Positions 8,982 through 17,708 are shown, counted from the stretch's first letter. The stretch: DNA of 64,000 nucleotides from Rubritalea marina DSM 17716 (GCF_000378105.1 NZ_KB899253.1:62001-126000), one strand, 5' to 3'. Notes: generated from the sequence alone by a model not told the origin. A program made the numbers and translations.

Positions 8982-9874
8982 CGGGGTGTTGTCGGGTAGG
9001 CATCAATCAGCTCCTGCAGTTTACGTGTGCCTGGGTGGCCATTGTAGAGGACTTTACCCTCTGAGCTGATGAGCACGGCTGTGGGGAGGGTCTGGATCAT
9101 GAGCTGGCGACTGAGGTCGAGACTGGGGTGTTCTAACAACCATTTTGCGTGATCGCGCAGTTGGAATTCGTCGAGTGTGCTTTTTGCGTCTGCGAGGATC
9201 TCTGGATTGAGTTCGCCGAGGATGCAAGTGCTATGGATTCCACGTTGTTTGGCTTCGTGGCAGAAGGCCTTCCAGGCATCAATAGATTCGATCCATTCTT
9301 GTGACCAAGGTGACCAGAAGAAGACCAAGTGGGCTGGGGTATCTAGCTTGCCAATCGAGCGTTGTTGGAGGGGTTGCTCAAGTGTAGGCAGCTGGCTGCT
9401 GAGCTCAATGCTGAGCTTGGCCATTGCTTTCTTTAGCTTGAAGGCTTCGATGTGTGGCGCCAGTGCGGGGGCTTGGCGGGGGCTGAGCCAAAAGGCTTCT
9501 AGCATGTGCTGTTGGAAGGCATTTTCTGACCCAAGTTCAAGGGCTGCTAGTGCTTGGGTGAAGTGGACGATAGCCTTCCAGTCGTCTTCGAGTGTGAATA
9601 TCTGGGAAGAGGCGCTATCGAAATTGGAGTACAGGGGGGCGAGTTCTTTGGAGAGGGCGGCCAGTTGCTTGAAGTCTTGCTGGTCGACGTGGTGGATGAA
9701 GCGAGCCTCAAGCAGTACTTGCTTGCTCAAGCCGTCCTTCTTGCCCTGCGCCAGAGCTGATAGAAATTCGGCTTCAGACTGAGCCGCGAAGAGTGCCTCC
9801 ATGGCGCTCGGGGCTTGCTGGTCAGCGGCTATTGCTGAAAAGCTGAGAGCCGCTGCTAGAAACAGAGAGCGCAT
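8978..9874 (-). CDS. Exported thioredoxin-fold (TlpA-like) protein with no redox cysteines
   Basis: The 298-residue protein starts at ATG 9874 with a short signal peptide (MRSLFLAAALSFSAIAADQ). Residues about 20-190 are helical, a common arrangement in TlpA-type proteins of this phylum. The C-terminal third is a thioredoxin fold: strand AHLVFFWSPWSQEW, then a cis-Pro motif QTLPTAVLISSEGKVLYNG. The expected W-C-x-x-C is W-S-P-W-S, so both redox Cys are Ser (both codons TCA). Dithiol chemistry is therefore unlikely; a binding or chaperone role is an inference. It overlaps the next gene by four bases (ATGA) and follows the LysM gene by 20 bases. Confidence 0.7.
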   Translation of the reverse strand: MRSLFLAAALSFSAIAADQQAPSAMEALFAAQSEAEFLSALAQGKKDGLSKQVLLEARFIHHVDQQDFKQLAALSKELAPLYSNFDSASSQIFTLEDDWKAIVHFTQALAALELGSENAFQQHMLEAFWLSPRQAPALAPHIEAFKLKKAMAKLSIELSSQLPTLEQPLQQRSIGKLDTPAHLVFFWSPWSQEWIESIDAWKAFCHEAKQRGIHSTCILGELNPEILADAKSTLDEFQLRDHAKWLLEHPSLDLSRQLMIQTLPTAVLISSEGKVLYNGHPGTRKLQELIDAYPTTPR

Positions 9875-9894
9875 GGGAGACTGGAGCAGGTTGC

Positions 9895-10365
9895 TTAGTT
9901 GCTGGGAATTCGCAATGTTTGTCCCACATTGATGCGGTCGCTGCTCATGTTGTTTGCAGCTTTGATGGCGCCGACGGTGGAGCCGTGGTTGCGAGAAATT
10001 TTCCAAAGCGAGTCGCCAGGTTGCACGGTGTAGCTGGTTGTTGTGCCGCTGGTAGCGGGAGCCGCAGCTGGGGCTGGTGTTGGGGCTGGTGTTGGGGCTG
10101 GTGTTGGGCTATAATCGGGCGTGACATTCGCCGGCGGGGTGTACGCGGTGGGTTGCTGCACGGGAGGAAGTGAGCCGCCGACTCCTGGTTGTGATGGGTA
10201 GGCATTGGTCTCGCCATTAGACTGAGGCACCGCATAGGGGTTTGAGCCCGGGGTGCTTGAATTTAAGTTGGCAGCCGGAGCGCCGTAGGGGTTGCCTGAG
10301 TTTGGGGTGCAGGAGCTGAGTGCTGCGGCTGCTAATGCAGGAACGAAGAGAAGCAATGATTTCAT
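9895..10365 (-). CDS. LysM-domain lipoprotein (peptidoglycan binding)
   Basis: The 156-residue protein starts at ATG 10365. It opens with a lipoprotein signal (LLLFVPALAAAALSSC, lipobox LSSC). A flexible Pro/Ala/Asn-rich linker with a PTPAPTPAPTPAP repeat follows. The C-terminal LysM domain (YTVQPGDSLWKISRNHGS ... INVGQTLRIPSN) binds glycan chains of peptidoglycan. The linker would let the domain reach the cell wall from a membrane anchor. It lies between tatD and the thioredoxin-fold gene in one run. Some ORF callers would start 42 bases upstream, but that spoils the signal peptide. Confidence 0.85.
   Translation of the reverse strand: MKSLLLFVPALAAAALSSCTPNSGNPYGAPAANLNSSTPGSNPYAVPQSNGETNAYPSQPGVGGSLPPVQQPTAYTPPANVTPDYSPTPAPTPAPTPAPAAAPATSGTTTSYTVQPGDSLWKISRNHGSTVGAIKAANNMSSDRINVGQTLRIPSN
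10070..10105 (-). repeat. Three tandem 12-base repeats encoding the PTPA linker
   Basis: The plus strand has GGGGCTGGTGTT three times without a break, inside the LysM lipoprotein gene. On the coding strand each unit encodes Asn/Thr-Pro-Ala-Pro type linker residues. The identical DNA copies suggest that linker length can change by slippage. Confidence 0.8.
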
Positions 10366-10419
10366 ATGAAGTGGTACGTTAGAAAAAATAAAATTGTTAC
10401 CACTCAATAAATCGTTCGG

Positions 10420-11229
10420 CTAGAGGGGTGGCAACTTAAAAAATGAGCAGACTGCCGATTCTGTGTGCTTGGCGAGTTGTTCTAATGACTCTCCTCTAGC
10501 GTCTGCGATGAAATCTGCAGTGAGGCGCGTGTGTCCGGGCTCGCAGCGTTTCCCTCGATGAGGCGCTGGGGCAAGGTAGGGGGCATCGGTTTCTAGCATG
10601 AAGCTACCAGCGGGGGCGGCGATGGCTGACTCGCGGCAGTCTTTAGCAGATTTGAACGTGCTGATAGCTGTGAAGGAGACGAGCCCACCGAGGTCGAGCA
10701 CCTTGTGCATATTTTCCTGAGGGCCTAGGAAACAATGAAAGACAGCTTGGGCGCGATCGGAAAACTCGGAGTAGATTGCGAGTGCGTCGTCAAAGGAGGC
10801 GGTGCCGGATCGGTCGCGGGTGTGGATGACCACATTTTTGCCGAGTTTGCAGGCTAGTTCAAAGTGTTGACGCAAGAAGTCTTGTTGGCGTTGGTTGTAG
10901 GCTTCTTCGGTCCAGCCATCTGGGGCTGGGTGATAGTAGTCTAGGCCAGTCTCGCCGATGGCCACACATCGTGGGTGCTGCGCGTGAAGCTGGAGCTGCG
11001 TCATGTAGTCGTCTGGAGTTTCGCAGACGTCGGTAGGGTGGATACCGATGGCGCAAAAGATCTCTGGGTGTGCTTCAGTGAGTGCTAGATTGTTAGGGCA
11101 ATCCTCTAGGCAGGTGGCGAGAGTCACCATCCTGCTGATATTTGCCTCGCTGGCACGCCTTACCAAATCAGGGATTTCTTCAGCTGGGAACTGGCGCGAC
11201 GCCAAGTGGCAGTGTGAGTCGGTGAGCAT
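10420..11229 (-). CDS. tatD: TatD-family metal-dependent deoxyribonuclease
   Basis: The 269-residue protein is chosen to start at ATG 11229, giving MLTDSHCHLAS at the N-terminus with the HxH metal ligands. Other TIM-barrel metal motifs follow: GETGLDYYH, VVIHTRD, FHCFLG and the C-terminal ETDAPYLAP. This is the full TatD/YcfH set, and the length fits (about 260). The enzyme is a cytoplasmic 3'-5' DNase or related hydrolase. It lies 34 bases after sufE and 54 bases before the LysM lipoprotein gene. The subgroup (TatD, YcfH or YjjV) is not resolved. Confidence 0.85.
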   Translation of the reverse strand: MLTDSHCHLASRQFPAEEIPDLVRRASEANISRMVTLATCLEDCPNNLALTEAHPEIFCAIGIHPTDVCETPDDYMTQLQLHAQHPRCVAIGETGLDYYHPAPDGWTEEAYNQRQQDFLRQHFELACKLGKNVVIHTRDRSGTASFDDALAIYSEFSDRAQAVFHCFLGPQENMHKVLDLGGLVSFTAISTFKSAKDCRESAIAAPAGSFMLETDAPYLAPAPHRGKRCEPGHTRLTADFIADARGESLEQLAKHTESAVCSFFKLPPL

Positions 11230-11263
11230 GGGGTGGCGATCGCTACGGGGTCGATGGCTAGGC

Positions 11264-11683
11264 TTAGCCTGCTGAGCTGAGTTCAAGAGCTCGTTGCTTC
11301 ATCTGAGTGGCCATGAGGTTGAGAGCATTGGCACGTGTTGGCGCGAGGTGTTCCTTGAGGCCAGTTTGGTCGATGAAGCTCATGTCTGCTGTGAGGATAG
11401 CATCGGATGATTCATTGTCGAGAATGCGCACGAACAGGGCGATCATGCCTTTCGTGATGAGGGAGTCGGAGTCTGCGGTGAAGCGGATATTCTCGCCTTC
11501 CTTCGTGGCTTCTAGCCAAACCTGTGATTGGCAGCCTTTGATGAGGCGTTCATCGGTGTGGAGGCTTGGGTCGAGCGATGGCATTTTCTTGCCTAGGCCG
11601 ATGACGTATTCGTAGCGTTCAGTCCAGTCTTGGAAGAGGTTGAGCTCGTCTAGCAATTCTTGTTGTTTGGATGCGATAGACAT
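11264..11683 (-). CDS. sufE: Cysteine desulfuration protein SufE
   Basis: The 139-residue protein matches SufE in length and pattern: an N-terminal helix pair with YEYVIGLGKKMPSL, then the active-site loop RLIKGCQSQVWL. Cys51 is the sulfur acceptor, at the same number as in E. coli. SufE takes persulfide from the SufS desulfurase and passes it to the Suf scaffold for Fe-S assembly. Only 12 bases separate it from ygfZ, another Fe-S biogenesis gene, so the two are probably co-transcribed. No sufS or sufBCD is in the window. Confidence 0.92.
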   Translation of the reverse strand: MSIASKQQELLDELNLFQDWTERYEYVIGLGKKMPSLDPSLHTDERLIKGCQSQVWLEATKEGENIRFTADSDSLITKGMIALFVRILDNESSDAILTADMSFIDQTGLKEHLAPTRANALNLMATQMKQRALELSSAG

Positions 11684-11695
11684 GGTTGGAAATAT

Positions 11696-12517
11696 TTAGA
11701 TTGTTTTGATCAGGCGTGCGGTGCTGGTGCCAATTTGAAATTCTGTCTCGGAGTAGAATTTTTTGGCAATGAATGCCAGCCCAATATGTTTGCCATCAAT
11801 GGTGGTGGCGCTGGTGAGCGTGCCAGCGGGTTTTTCTAGAGTGGCGCCATCGGCGAGCAAGGGAGCAGGGATTTCAGGAAGGGCATCGAGCTCTAGCATG
11901 GCGAGTTTTCGGTTGGTTCGGCCAGCGGAGCGCATGCGCGAGATGACTTCTTGGCCGGTGTAGCATCCTTTGCTGTAGGAAATGGCGCGATCTTCGAGGC
12001 CGGCTTCTGGAGGAAGTGTGTCGTTCCCGAGTTCAGCACCCCAGGCTGGAACCATGTTGGCAATGCGTATTTCTTCGAGTGCTTCAAGAGTAAGGTTGGC
12101 TTCGGGAGCCTGGGATGTTTCGACTAATTGTTCGGTGGCGGTTTGGCCAAAGCGATTGACGCTCCAGCGAGGTGCTGAGCTGTCGAGGTGTTCGGCCAGA
12201 GGCGCGTGAAGTAATCGATAGTTGTCGCTGAGGTCGGTGATTTCGACATCATCAGCGATGATGTAGCGATCGAGTCTAAGGTGGAGCTCCTCGCGTAGCT
12301 CAGGGGCTGCGTCTACCAAGAGACCGCCATGGTGGGCGCGCACAAATATGTCGGCATCCATTTTCCCTTTATGGTTGAGAATGGTGGCGTAGCAGGCGGC
12401 CTCAGGGGTAGCGAGTGAGAGGTCTTGACTGCATTGGCCGCTGAGGTAGCGCTGCGCGTCCTCGCCGGTGAGGTGGAAAATCGTGCGGTTGAGGAGGGCG
12501 ATGGATGGTGATGGCAT
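11696..12517 (-). CDS. ygfZ: YgfZ/GcvT-domain protein (folate-dependent Fe-S cluster maintenance)
   Basis: The 273-residue protein starts at ATG 12517; an in-frame TTG lies nine bases upstream. The diagnostic YgfZ motif KGCYTGQEVISRM is present near residue 190, with the conserved Cys. The N-terminal part (FHLTGEDAQRYLSGQCSQDL) is the GcvT-like tetrahydrofolate-binding domain. YgfZ helps assembly or repair of some Fe-S enzymes in E. coli. Its position directly before sufE agrees with that role. Confidence 0.88.
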   Translation of the reverse strand: MPSPSIALLNRTIFHLTGEDAQRYLSGQCSQDLSLATPEAACYATILNHKGKMDADIFVRAHHGGLLVDAAPELREELHLRLDRYIIADDVEITDLSDNYRLLHAPLAEHLDSSAPRWSVNRFGQTATEQLVETSQAPEANLTLEALEEIRIANMVPAWGAELGNDTLPPEAGLEDRAISYSKGCYTGQEVISRMRSAGRTNRKLAMLELDALPEIPAPLLADGATLEKPAGTLTSATTIDGKHIGLAFIAKKFYSETEFQIGTSTARLIKTI

Positions 12518-12616
12518 GCGGATCAATGGAGTGGTTGGGATCTGCGGTGGATTCTTGCGCAGATGCCCAGATACTCAAGTGAAAAGCATGCAATCGCACT
12601 CCGCCATGCTGGCGGC

Positions 12617-13456
12617 TTACTTGCCGCGTGAGAGCGCAAGTTTGGTGAGTTCTGCACTAAGGATTCGGATCTTACTGACTTTGCCTTCGGTGGGTTCCTC
12701 ATCGGCAGCGAGGGTCATGGTGTCGCGTAGGTCGGCGCAGATTTGTTGAATCTTGACCATGTGGGGAAGTTCGGACACCTGAGGATCAAGGGAGCCGACG
12801 ACAGATTCGTAGTAGTCTGCCACATCTTCACGGAAGAGTTGGTTGGCGCGTTCTTCGGTGAAGTTGCGATCGACAGCGAGTGACGCGCATTCGAGTGCAC
12901 GGGCCCATCCACCCAATGAGATGAGGTGAGCGAGGTCTGCATCCCGCAGTTGGACTAGCTCGATCTCGACGTCCTTTTGAGTGGCGGCAAGTTCGGCGCG
13001 CAGTTCTTCAGAGCGGTTGTTGGCGGCGTGATCGAGGAGTGAGGCTGCGTGGCGGTTGACGCGTTCTCCTGCACCCAGGGCTTTTCCATAGCGTGAGAGT
13101 TCCTTGGCAACTTCTTCAATGTCATTGAGTGTGTTGTTTTGCACGGCGAGGAAGCCTTCCGCGATGAGCACGCCGATCTCGAGGGCTAAGTCGGAACGCA
13201 CCAATGGCATGCGGCTGCGTTTGGGGTGCTGGGTTTCTTCGACTGGCAGTGGGGCAAGTTGCTCGAGGTCATCAAAGATGAGGCGGATCGATGGTGCCGT
13301 GAATTCATTAACTCCTAGTTCCTCTCGTACGTGTGGGTCGTCAATCAGATCTGCGGGGATTAGCTTTTCTGGTTCGTTATTCTCCTCAGCCCAGGCTATG
13401 TGGCTGAAGCTAAGGAGTGAGACTAGAGTGAGGCTGCCGAGTGGACGCAAAATCAT
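12617..13456 (-). CDS. Exported protein of unknown function
   Basis: The 279-residue protein starts at ATG 13456 and has a signal peptide (LGSLTLVSLLSFSHIAWAEE). The mature part is acidic and almost entirely helical (EIEELAKEL and RSEELRAELAATQKDVEIEL-like segments). I see no catalytic motif and no known domain. It heads a minus-strand run toward ygfZ (90-base gap), so it may be co-transcribed. The divergent neighbour is the glycosyltransferase gene. Confidence 0.65.
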   Translation of the reverse strand: MILRPLGSLTLVSLLSFSHIAWAEENNEPEKLIPADLIDDPHVREELGVNEFTAPSIRLIFDDLEQLAPLPVEETQHPKRSRMPLVRSDLALEIGVLIAEGFLAVQNNTLNDIEEVAKELSRYGKALGAGERVNRHAASLLDHAANNRSEELRAELAATQKDVEIELVQLRDADLAHLISLGGWARALECASLAVDRNFTEERANQLFREDVADYYESVVGSLDPQVSELPHMVKIQQICADLRDTMTLAADEEPTEGKVSKIRILSAELTKLALSRGK

Positions 13457-13722
13457 GGTGTAAGGGAAACATAGATCCCTTTGGCATGGCAAATCTAAAC
13501 ACACTGATCTTTTCGAGAGGCTTGCTCCTTGTCTCAGACCGACTTGTTAGCCGCTGCACTGAGGGCTTACTGAGTCGTAATCAAGGGATTAAGAATGGAG
13601 TGCGAATCTTGTTAGGTTTGATACTAGTCATTGACATTTAGCACCGATTAGTGCATCGGCAGTATGCGGGTCGAATAACAATTTACCTGCAAACTCCTAC
13701 ACACCACAAACTTTCGACGGCC

Positions 13723-15255
13723 ATGATGAATTGGATTTGGTTTATTGCATATTTCTTAGTGCTCATCGGCTTAGCTGGCTACGGCTTCCACCGATTGACT
13801 ACCTTGTTTCTTTATTTGAAGCACGCTGACGACACGCCCACGCCGCTGAGGAAGTATGCGGATGCTGAGCTACCGGTGATCACGATGCAGCTTCCTTGCT
13901 TCAATGAATTGCATGTGGTGGAGCGTTTGATCGACCACATTGCTGAGCTCGACTACCCCAAAGATAAGCTTCAAATTCAGATTCTTGACGACTCGACTGA
14001 CGACACGGTGCGAGTGTGTGCTGAGCAGATTGAACGTCTACACAGTTTGGGCTTTGACGCAGTGTATGTGCACCGCAACGACCGTATAGGTTTCAAGGCT
14101 GGAGCCTTGGAAAATGGTATGAAGACCGCGAAAGGGGAGCTTCTCTTTATCCTTGATGCAGACTTTGCTCCGAAACCAGACGTGCTTCGTAATACGGTAC
14201 ACTTCTTCACCGATCCTAAAATTGGGATGATCCAAACACGCTGGGGTCACATGAACCGAGAGTACAATATGCTCACTCGAATTCAGGCAATGTTTCTGGA
14301 CGGGCATCTCGAGCTTGAACAAACCGCACGCAGTCGCTCTGGACGATTTTTTACTTTCAATGGAACTGGTGGTATGTGGCGCAAGAGCTGTATCGATGAT
14401 GCCGGTGGCTGGGAGCACGACACGCTAACAGAAGATATGGATCTCAGCTACCGAGCGCAGCTCAAGGGCTGGCGCTTTGTGTTTCTGAAAGACATCGAGA
14501 CGCCTGCGGAGTTACCGGTTGATATGGACGGCTTTAAGAGCCAGCAACACCGCTGGACCAAGGGCTCTATCCAGTGTTGTAAGAAGTGCTTGGTCGACAT
14601 CTGGGAGAGTGGCTACCCTCTAAAGTGCAAACTCGAAGCGACTGCTCACCTAACCTCTAACTTCGCCTACTTGTTGTTGATTGTGTTGTGTTTTCTTCTC
14701 TACCCGAAGCAAGAATACCGCCCGACCTTCGAGTTGCTTGAAAAGTACCCATGGCTAGAGCACTTCCTGAATGTGCCGATTTTCCTGTTTGGCTCTGTTT
14801 CAGTGGCATTGTTTTACCTTATGGCGCAGAAGGCGCTGCGTCCGAAGACTTGGTACAAGGAGGTGGTTTATCTGCCAGTACTATTGGCGCTAGGCATTGG
14901 CATGTCAGTGAATAATGCCAAGGCTGTGATTGAGGCCTTGATGAACCATCAGACTGGATTTGTTCGCACGCCCAAGTACGGGATCGGCGAAAAAGCGGAG
15001 TCGAGTGGTGCTGAGAGTGTGAAAAGCAGTCGCTACAAAACGATGAAATCGATGATGCCCCTGATCGAGTTTGCCTTCGCCATTTTCTTTAGTGTGGTGG
15101 TGGTGTCGAATGCACTGGAGGCGAACTGGCTTTCAGCGGTTCTTCTGATGCCATTCCCTGTAGGTTTCTTTTATACTTCCGTACCATCCTTGCTGCGTAT
15201 GATGCCGATCAATCAAAAGGCTGATGCTGAGTCGATTGTGGATGAAGGGAAGTAG
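13723..15255 (+). CDS. Processive family 2 glycosyltransferase (cellulose synthase / CsbB-like)
   Basis: The 510-residue membrane enzyme begins with one transmembrane segment (WFIAYFLVLIGLAGYGF). The cytoplasmic GT2 domain shows ILDDSTDD and LFILDADF (the D,D pair that binds UDP-sugar and metal), TEDMD (the catalytic Asp) and QQHRWTKG (the QxxRW motif of processive enzymes). Three or four further membrane spans follow (residues about 315-410 and 450-490). Such enzymes polymerise or transfer hexoses across the membrane, making glycolipid or exopolysaccharide. The product cannot be named from sequence. It is followed within 19 bases by an L,D-transpeptidase gene. Confidence 0.85.
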   Translation: MMNWIWFIAYFLVLIGLAGYGFHRLTTLFLYLKHADDTPTPLRKYADAELPVITMQLPCFNELHVVERLIDHIAELDYPKDKLQIQILDDSTDDTVRVCAEQIERLHSLGFDAVYVHRNDRIGFKAGALENGMKTAKGELLFILDADFAPKPDVLRNTVHFFTDPKIGMIQTRWGHMNREYNMLTRIQAMFLDGHLELEQTARSRSGRFFTFNGTGGMWRKSCIDDAGGWEHDTLTEDMDLSYRAQLKGWRFVFLKDIETPAELPVDMDGFKSQQHRWTKGSIQCCKKCLVDIWESGYPLKCKLEATAHLTSNFAYLLLIVLCFLLYPKQEYRPTFELLEKYPWLEHFLNVPIFLFGSVSVALFYLMAQKALRPKTWYKEVVYLPVLLALGIGMSVNNAKAVIEALMNHQTGFVRTPKYGIGEKAESSGAESVKSSRYKTMKSMMPLIEFAFAIFFSVVVVSNALEANWLSAVLLMPFPVGFFYTSVPSLLRMMPINQKADAESIVDEGK

Positions 15256-15274
15256 TCGCCTACCAACCAGAGTC

Positions 15275-15883
15275 ATGAAAACCCTCCATGTATTAGCACT
15301 ACTATCTTTGAGTGTGTTTGTCGTCAGCTGTGGCATCGGGCATGATCGAAACCGCAGTGAGATGCTCGTCAGTGTTGCCGATCAGAAAATGCTGCTCAGT
15401 CAGCGCGGCCAGCCGGTTAAAGTCTATCCCGTCTCGACTTCTAAGTTTGGACTTGGGGATGTGCCCAAGTCGAAATGCACTCCTCTGGGTACAATGAAAG
15501 TCGCTAGAAAGTTTGGCGATGGCGCTGTGCCGGGTACCGTGTATAAATCGCGCAAGCCGACGGGGGAGATATTGAAGCCAGACGCACCAGGGCGCGATCC
15601 GATCGTGACGCGCATTCTCTGGCTGCGAGGCACGGAAGAACAAAATCGTAATGCGTTCGATCGCTACATCTATATCCACGGAACTCCTGAAGAACGCACC
15701 ATAGGCTCCGCCACTAGCTATGGTTGTATCCGGATGAAGTCACATGATGTGATTGATCTCTACAACCGTGTTGGAATCAACGCCTCAGTCACCGTGGTGA
15801 CTCAGCCACTATCACAGACTGAGGCCGGCCGGCTCTACGATCAGGCAATCCAAACTCAGCAGGCCGCAGCCACTGCGCAGTGA
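15275..15883 (+). CDS. L,D-transpeptidase (YkuD) lipoprotein
   Basis: The 202-residue protein starts at ATG 15275 with a lipoprotein signal (LALLSLSVFVVSC). The YkuD domain carries IYIHGTPEE and, 16 residues on, SYGCIRM, that is, the catalytic His and Cys of L,D-transpeptidases. These enzymes cross-link peptidoglycan or attach proteins to it. It is linked to the GT2 gene just upstream. A second YkuD lipoprotein is at 39030-39698; the two differ strongly, so they are not recent duplicates. Confidence 0.88.
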   Translation: MKTLHVLALLSLSVFVVSCGIGHDRNRSEMLVSVADQKMLLSQRGQPVKVYPVSTSKFGLGDVPKSKCTPLGTMKVARKFGDGAVPGTVYKSRKPTGEILKPDAPGRDPIVTRILWLRGTEEQNRNAFDRYIYIHGTPEERTIGSATSYGCIRMKSHDVIDLYNRVGINASVTVVTQPLSQTEAGRLYDQAIQTQQAAATAQ

Positions 15884-15979
15884 ATCCGCGAGCCCTTACC
15901 AGAGTAGGAGGTAAGACCGCTACTCTAGGGCGACTCAAGGCGGTGGTTCCAGAAATTCCTAGAATTCATACTCAAATGC

Positions 15980-16007
15980 TTGACAAGATATGCGATATGA
16001 GTAGTTT
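15980..16007 (+). promoter_or_regulatory. Putative sigma-70-type promoter of rpsT
   Basis: TTGACA at 15980-15985 and TAGTTT at 16002-16007 are 16 bases apart, followed by a C-rich stretch. The rpmH promoter region has exactly the same two hexamers and spacing. This lies about 52 bases before the rpsT start codon. Confidence 0.5.
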
Positions 16008-16058
16008 TCCCCCCCCGGCGCTACGGTGCCAACTTCAGCAATTTTACTTTAACAAATC

Positions 16059-16328
16059 ATGGCTAACTCAAAACAAGCACTCAAGCGCGTACGACAGAAC
16101 GCTAAGCGCAACGCGACTAACACCGCTCTCAAGAGCCGTGTTAAGACACTCCGCAAGAACTCCATCGCAGCTGCAGCAGCTGGTGATGCAGACGTGGCTA
16201 AGAAAGCATACCAGCAGTTCACATCTGCTGTAGACAAGGCTGCTAAGAAGAATATCTTCCACAAGAACAAAGCTGCAAACCTCAAGAGCAAGACTGCCAA
16301 GGCAATCGTTGCTGCACAAGCTGCTTAA
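16059..16328 (+). CDS. rpsT: 30S ribosomal protein S20
   Basis: The 89-residue, Lys/Ala/Arg-rich helical protein begins MANSKQALKRVRQNAKRNA, the classic S20 N-terminus with the RxxxxNA pattern, and has the family length. S20 binds 16S rRNA early in 30S assembly. The gene is monocistronic, with its own putative promoter and a strong terminator. Confidence 0.97.
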   Translation: MANSKQALKRVRQNAKRNATNTALKSRVKTLRKNSIAAAAAGDADVAKKAYQQFTSAVDKAAKKNIFHKNKAANLKSKTAKAIVAAQAA

Positions 16329-16368
16329 TTCTCGTTTGCTGAAGTTATCAGTCTGAGAATTTCTCACG

Positions 16369-16405
16369 ATCGGAGGCTCTTCTAAAGAAGGTCTCCGATT
16401 TTTTT
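16369..16405 (+). terminator. Rho-independent terminator after rpsT
   Basis: ATCGGAG at 16369-16375 pairs with CTCCGAT at 16393-16399, with an inner CTTC/GAAG extension, and is followed by a T run to 16405. Confidence 0.88.
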
Positions 16406-16518
16406 GTCTCATTACTAAGTTGAATCAAAGTCCTCTAATAGGACTTGAATTCTAAGTCGTGAGACATAGCATCTTTTATAGAGTATTCCTCTTATTGGAA
16501 TCTCAACAAACCACCATT

Positions 16519-16749
16519 ATGAAGACCACTGTCAACGATAGCCGACTCAAGAAAGCCCAGGAAATAGCATCCAACCCTGTAGCTTACAAGGTTTGTGAAG
16601 GTTGCGACTCCATTGTGGGAATTCAATCGGTTACTTGCCCGAATTGCCATGGTTACCGTTTTGATGTTGATCCTACCCGGGTGGTGGATCAAGCGATTTA
16701 CCTTGGTGCGCGAAAGCAAACATCGGTGACCAGCGAAGACATGGTATAG
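16519..16749 (+). CDS. Small zinc-ribbon protein
   Basis: The 76-residue protein starts at ATG 16519. Two Cys pairs, VCEGCDSIV and TCPNCHGY, are spaced as a zinc ribbon. The rest (FDVDPTRVVDQA ... TSVTSEDMV) is conserved-looking but unassigned. It may bind nucleic acid or protein. It is cytoplasmic, with no signal peptide. It lies 93 bases before pdxA and may be co-transcribed. The specific family is not recognised. Confidence 0.7.
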   Translation: MKTTVNDSRLKKAQEIASNPVAYKVCEGCDSIVGIQSVTCPNCHGYRFDVDPTRVVDQAIYLGARKQTSVTSEDMV

Positions 16750-16841
16750 CCTGTCCCGTGCAGGATTTCACTCGAGTCTTGATTGTTGTGATCGGTAGTT
16801 GAACCGAACTGCAAGATCGATTATTGCCAGTGTCTACAGCG

Positions 16842-17708
16842 ATGAAGACAATAGGAATCACCTTAGGCGATCAGGCTGGTATTGGGCCAGAGATTGTGGA
16901 TGCGGCGCTTGAGCGTCTCGCTCTCCCGGATGGGGTTGAAGTACGCGTGATTGGCGAGAGATTAGAGGGTGTGGTGCCGGGTAAGCCCACGCTTGAGACC
17001 GCTAGAGCGGCCTTGGATTCTCTTGAGGAATCAACGCGATTGATGCGTGATGGTGAGATTGCCGCTGTGGTGACAGCTCCAGTGGCAAAGGAGGGATTGC
17101 ATCAATTGGGGTTTGATTTCCCCGGGCAAACCGAATTTTTTGCGGAGCGGCTTGATTGTGAGAATTTTGCGATGTGTTTGACTGGGCGATCCTTGACGGT
17201 GGCCTTGGTGACCATTCACGTGCCGATAGCGCGTGTGCCTGGCCTCTTGAGCGAGGAGGAAATCGTGCGTGTTGGTGCTTTGCTGGCTGGGTTTCTGGAA
17301 CAAAAGAACCGGCGCAAAGCTCGGGTGGCGGTGTGTGGTTTGAATCCACACGCTGGCGAGAATGGAGCATTTGGTGATGAAGAGGTGACTATCATTGCCC
17401 CTGCGATCCAGCTGTTAGGCGAGCGATACCCTGAGGCCGAGTTTAGTGGGCCTCACCCGCCGGATACGGTGTTTGGTGCTGCGGCGCAGGGAGAGTATGA
17501 CGGCGTGCTCTGCATGTACCATGACCAAGGCTTGATTCCTCTGAAGCTCTTGGATTTTGATAATGGCGTCAATGTGACCTTGGGCTTGCCCGTACCGCGT
17601 ACGAGCCCTGACCACGGCACAGCATTTGGCATTGCTGGTAAGGGAATCGCGAAGGCGGATTCCATGCTCAGCGCGATCCAGACCGCTTGTGACTTGGTGC
17701 GTCAATAA
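16842..17708 (+). CDS. pdxA: 4-hydroxythreonine-4-phosphate dehydrogenase
   Basis: The 288-residue enzyme starts at ATG 16842 (an upstream TTG is also in frame) with ITLGDQAGIGPEIV, the usual GDPxGIGPE motif with Gln in place of Pro. Metal and active-site motifs follow: CGLNPHAGE near residue 170, MYHDQGLIPLK near 225, and SPDHGTAFGIAGKG near 260. PdxA oxidises 4-phosphohydroxy-threonine in DXP-dependent pyridoxal phosphate synthesis, and its product feeds PdxJ, encoded at 33.1 kb. At 288 residues it is somewhat shorter than the E. coli enzyme (329). Confidence 0.92.
   Translation: MKTIGITLGDQAGIGPEIVDAALERLALPDGVEVRVIGERLEGVVPGKPTLETARAALDSLEESTRLMRDGEIAAVVTAPVAKEGLHQLGFDFPGQTEFFAERLDCENFAMCLTGRSLTVALVTIHVPIARVPGLLSEEEIVRVGALLAGFLEQKNRRKARVAVCGLNPHAGENGAFGDEEVTIIAPAIQLLGERYPEAEFSGPHPPDTVFGAAAQGEYDGVLCMYHDQGLIPLKLLDFDNGVNVTLGLPVPRTSPDHGTAFGIAGKGIAKADSMLSAIQTACDLVRQ

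Noticed and set aside
9177-9782. A 201-residue plus-strand frame opposite the thioredoxin-fold gene
   Set aside because: It lies entirely inside a real gene on the other strand and shows only Ser/Ala-rich composition.
10070-10105. Three 12-base repeats as a possible CRISPR or satellite
   Set aside because: They have no spacers and simply encode the Pro/Ala linker of the LysM lipoprotein.
16000-16020. C-tract before rpsT as a regulatory structure
   Set aside because: It is a run of C without pairing partners; it is better read as the discriminator of the promoter.
15880-16233. 117-residue plus frame overlapping rpsT
   Set aside because: It runs into rpsT out of frame and lacks protein-like composition.
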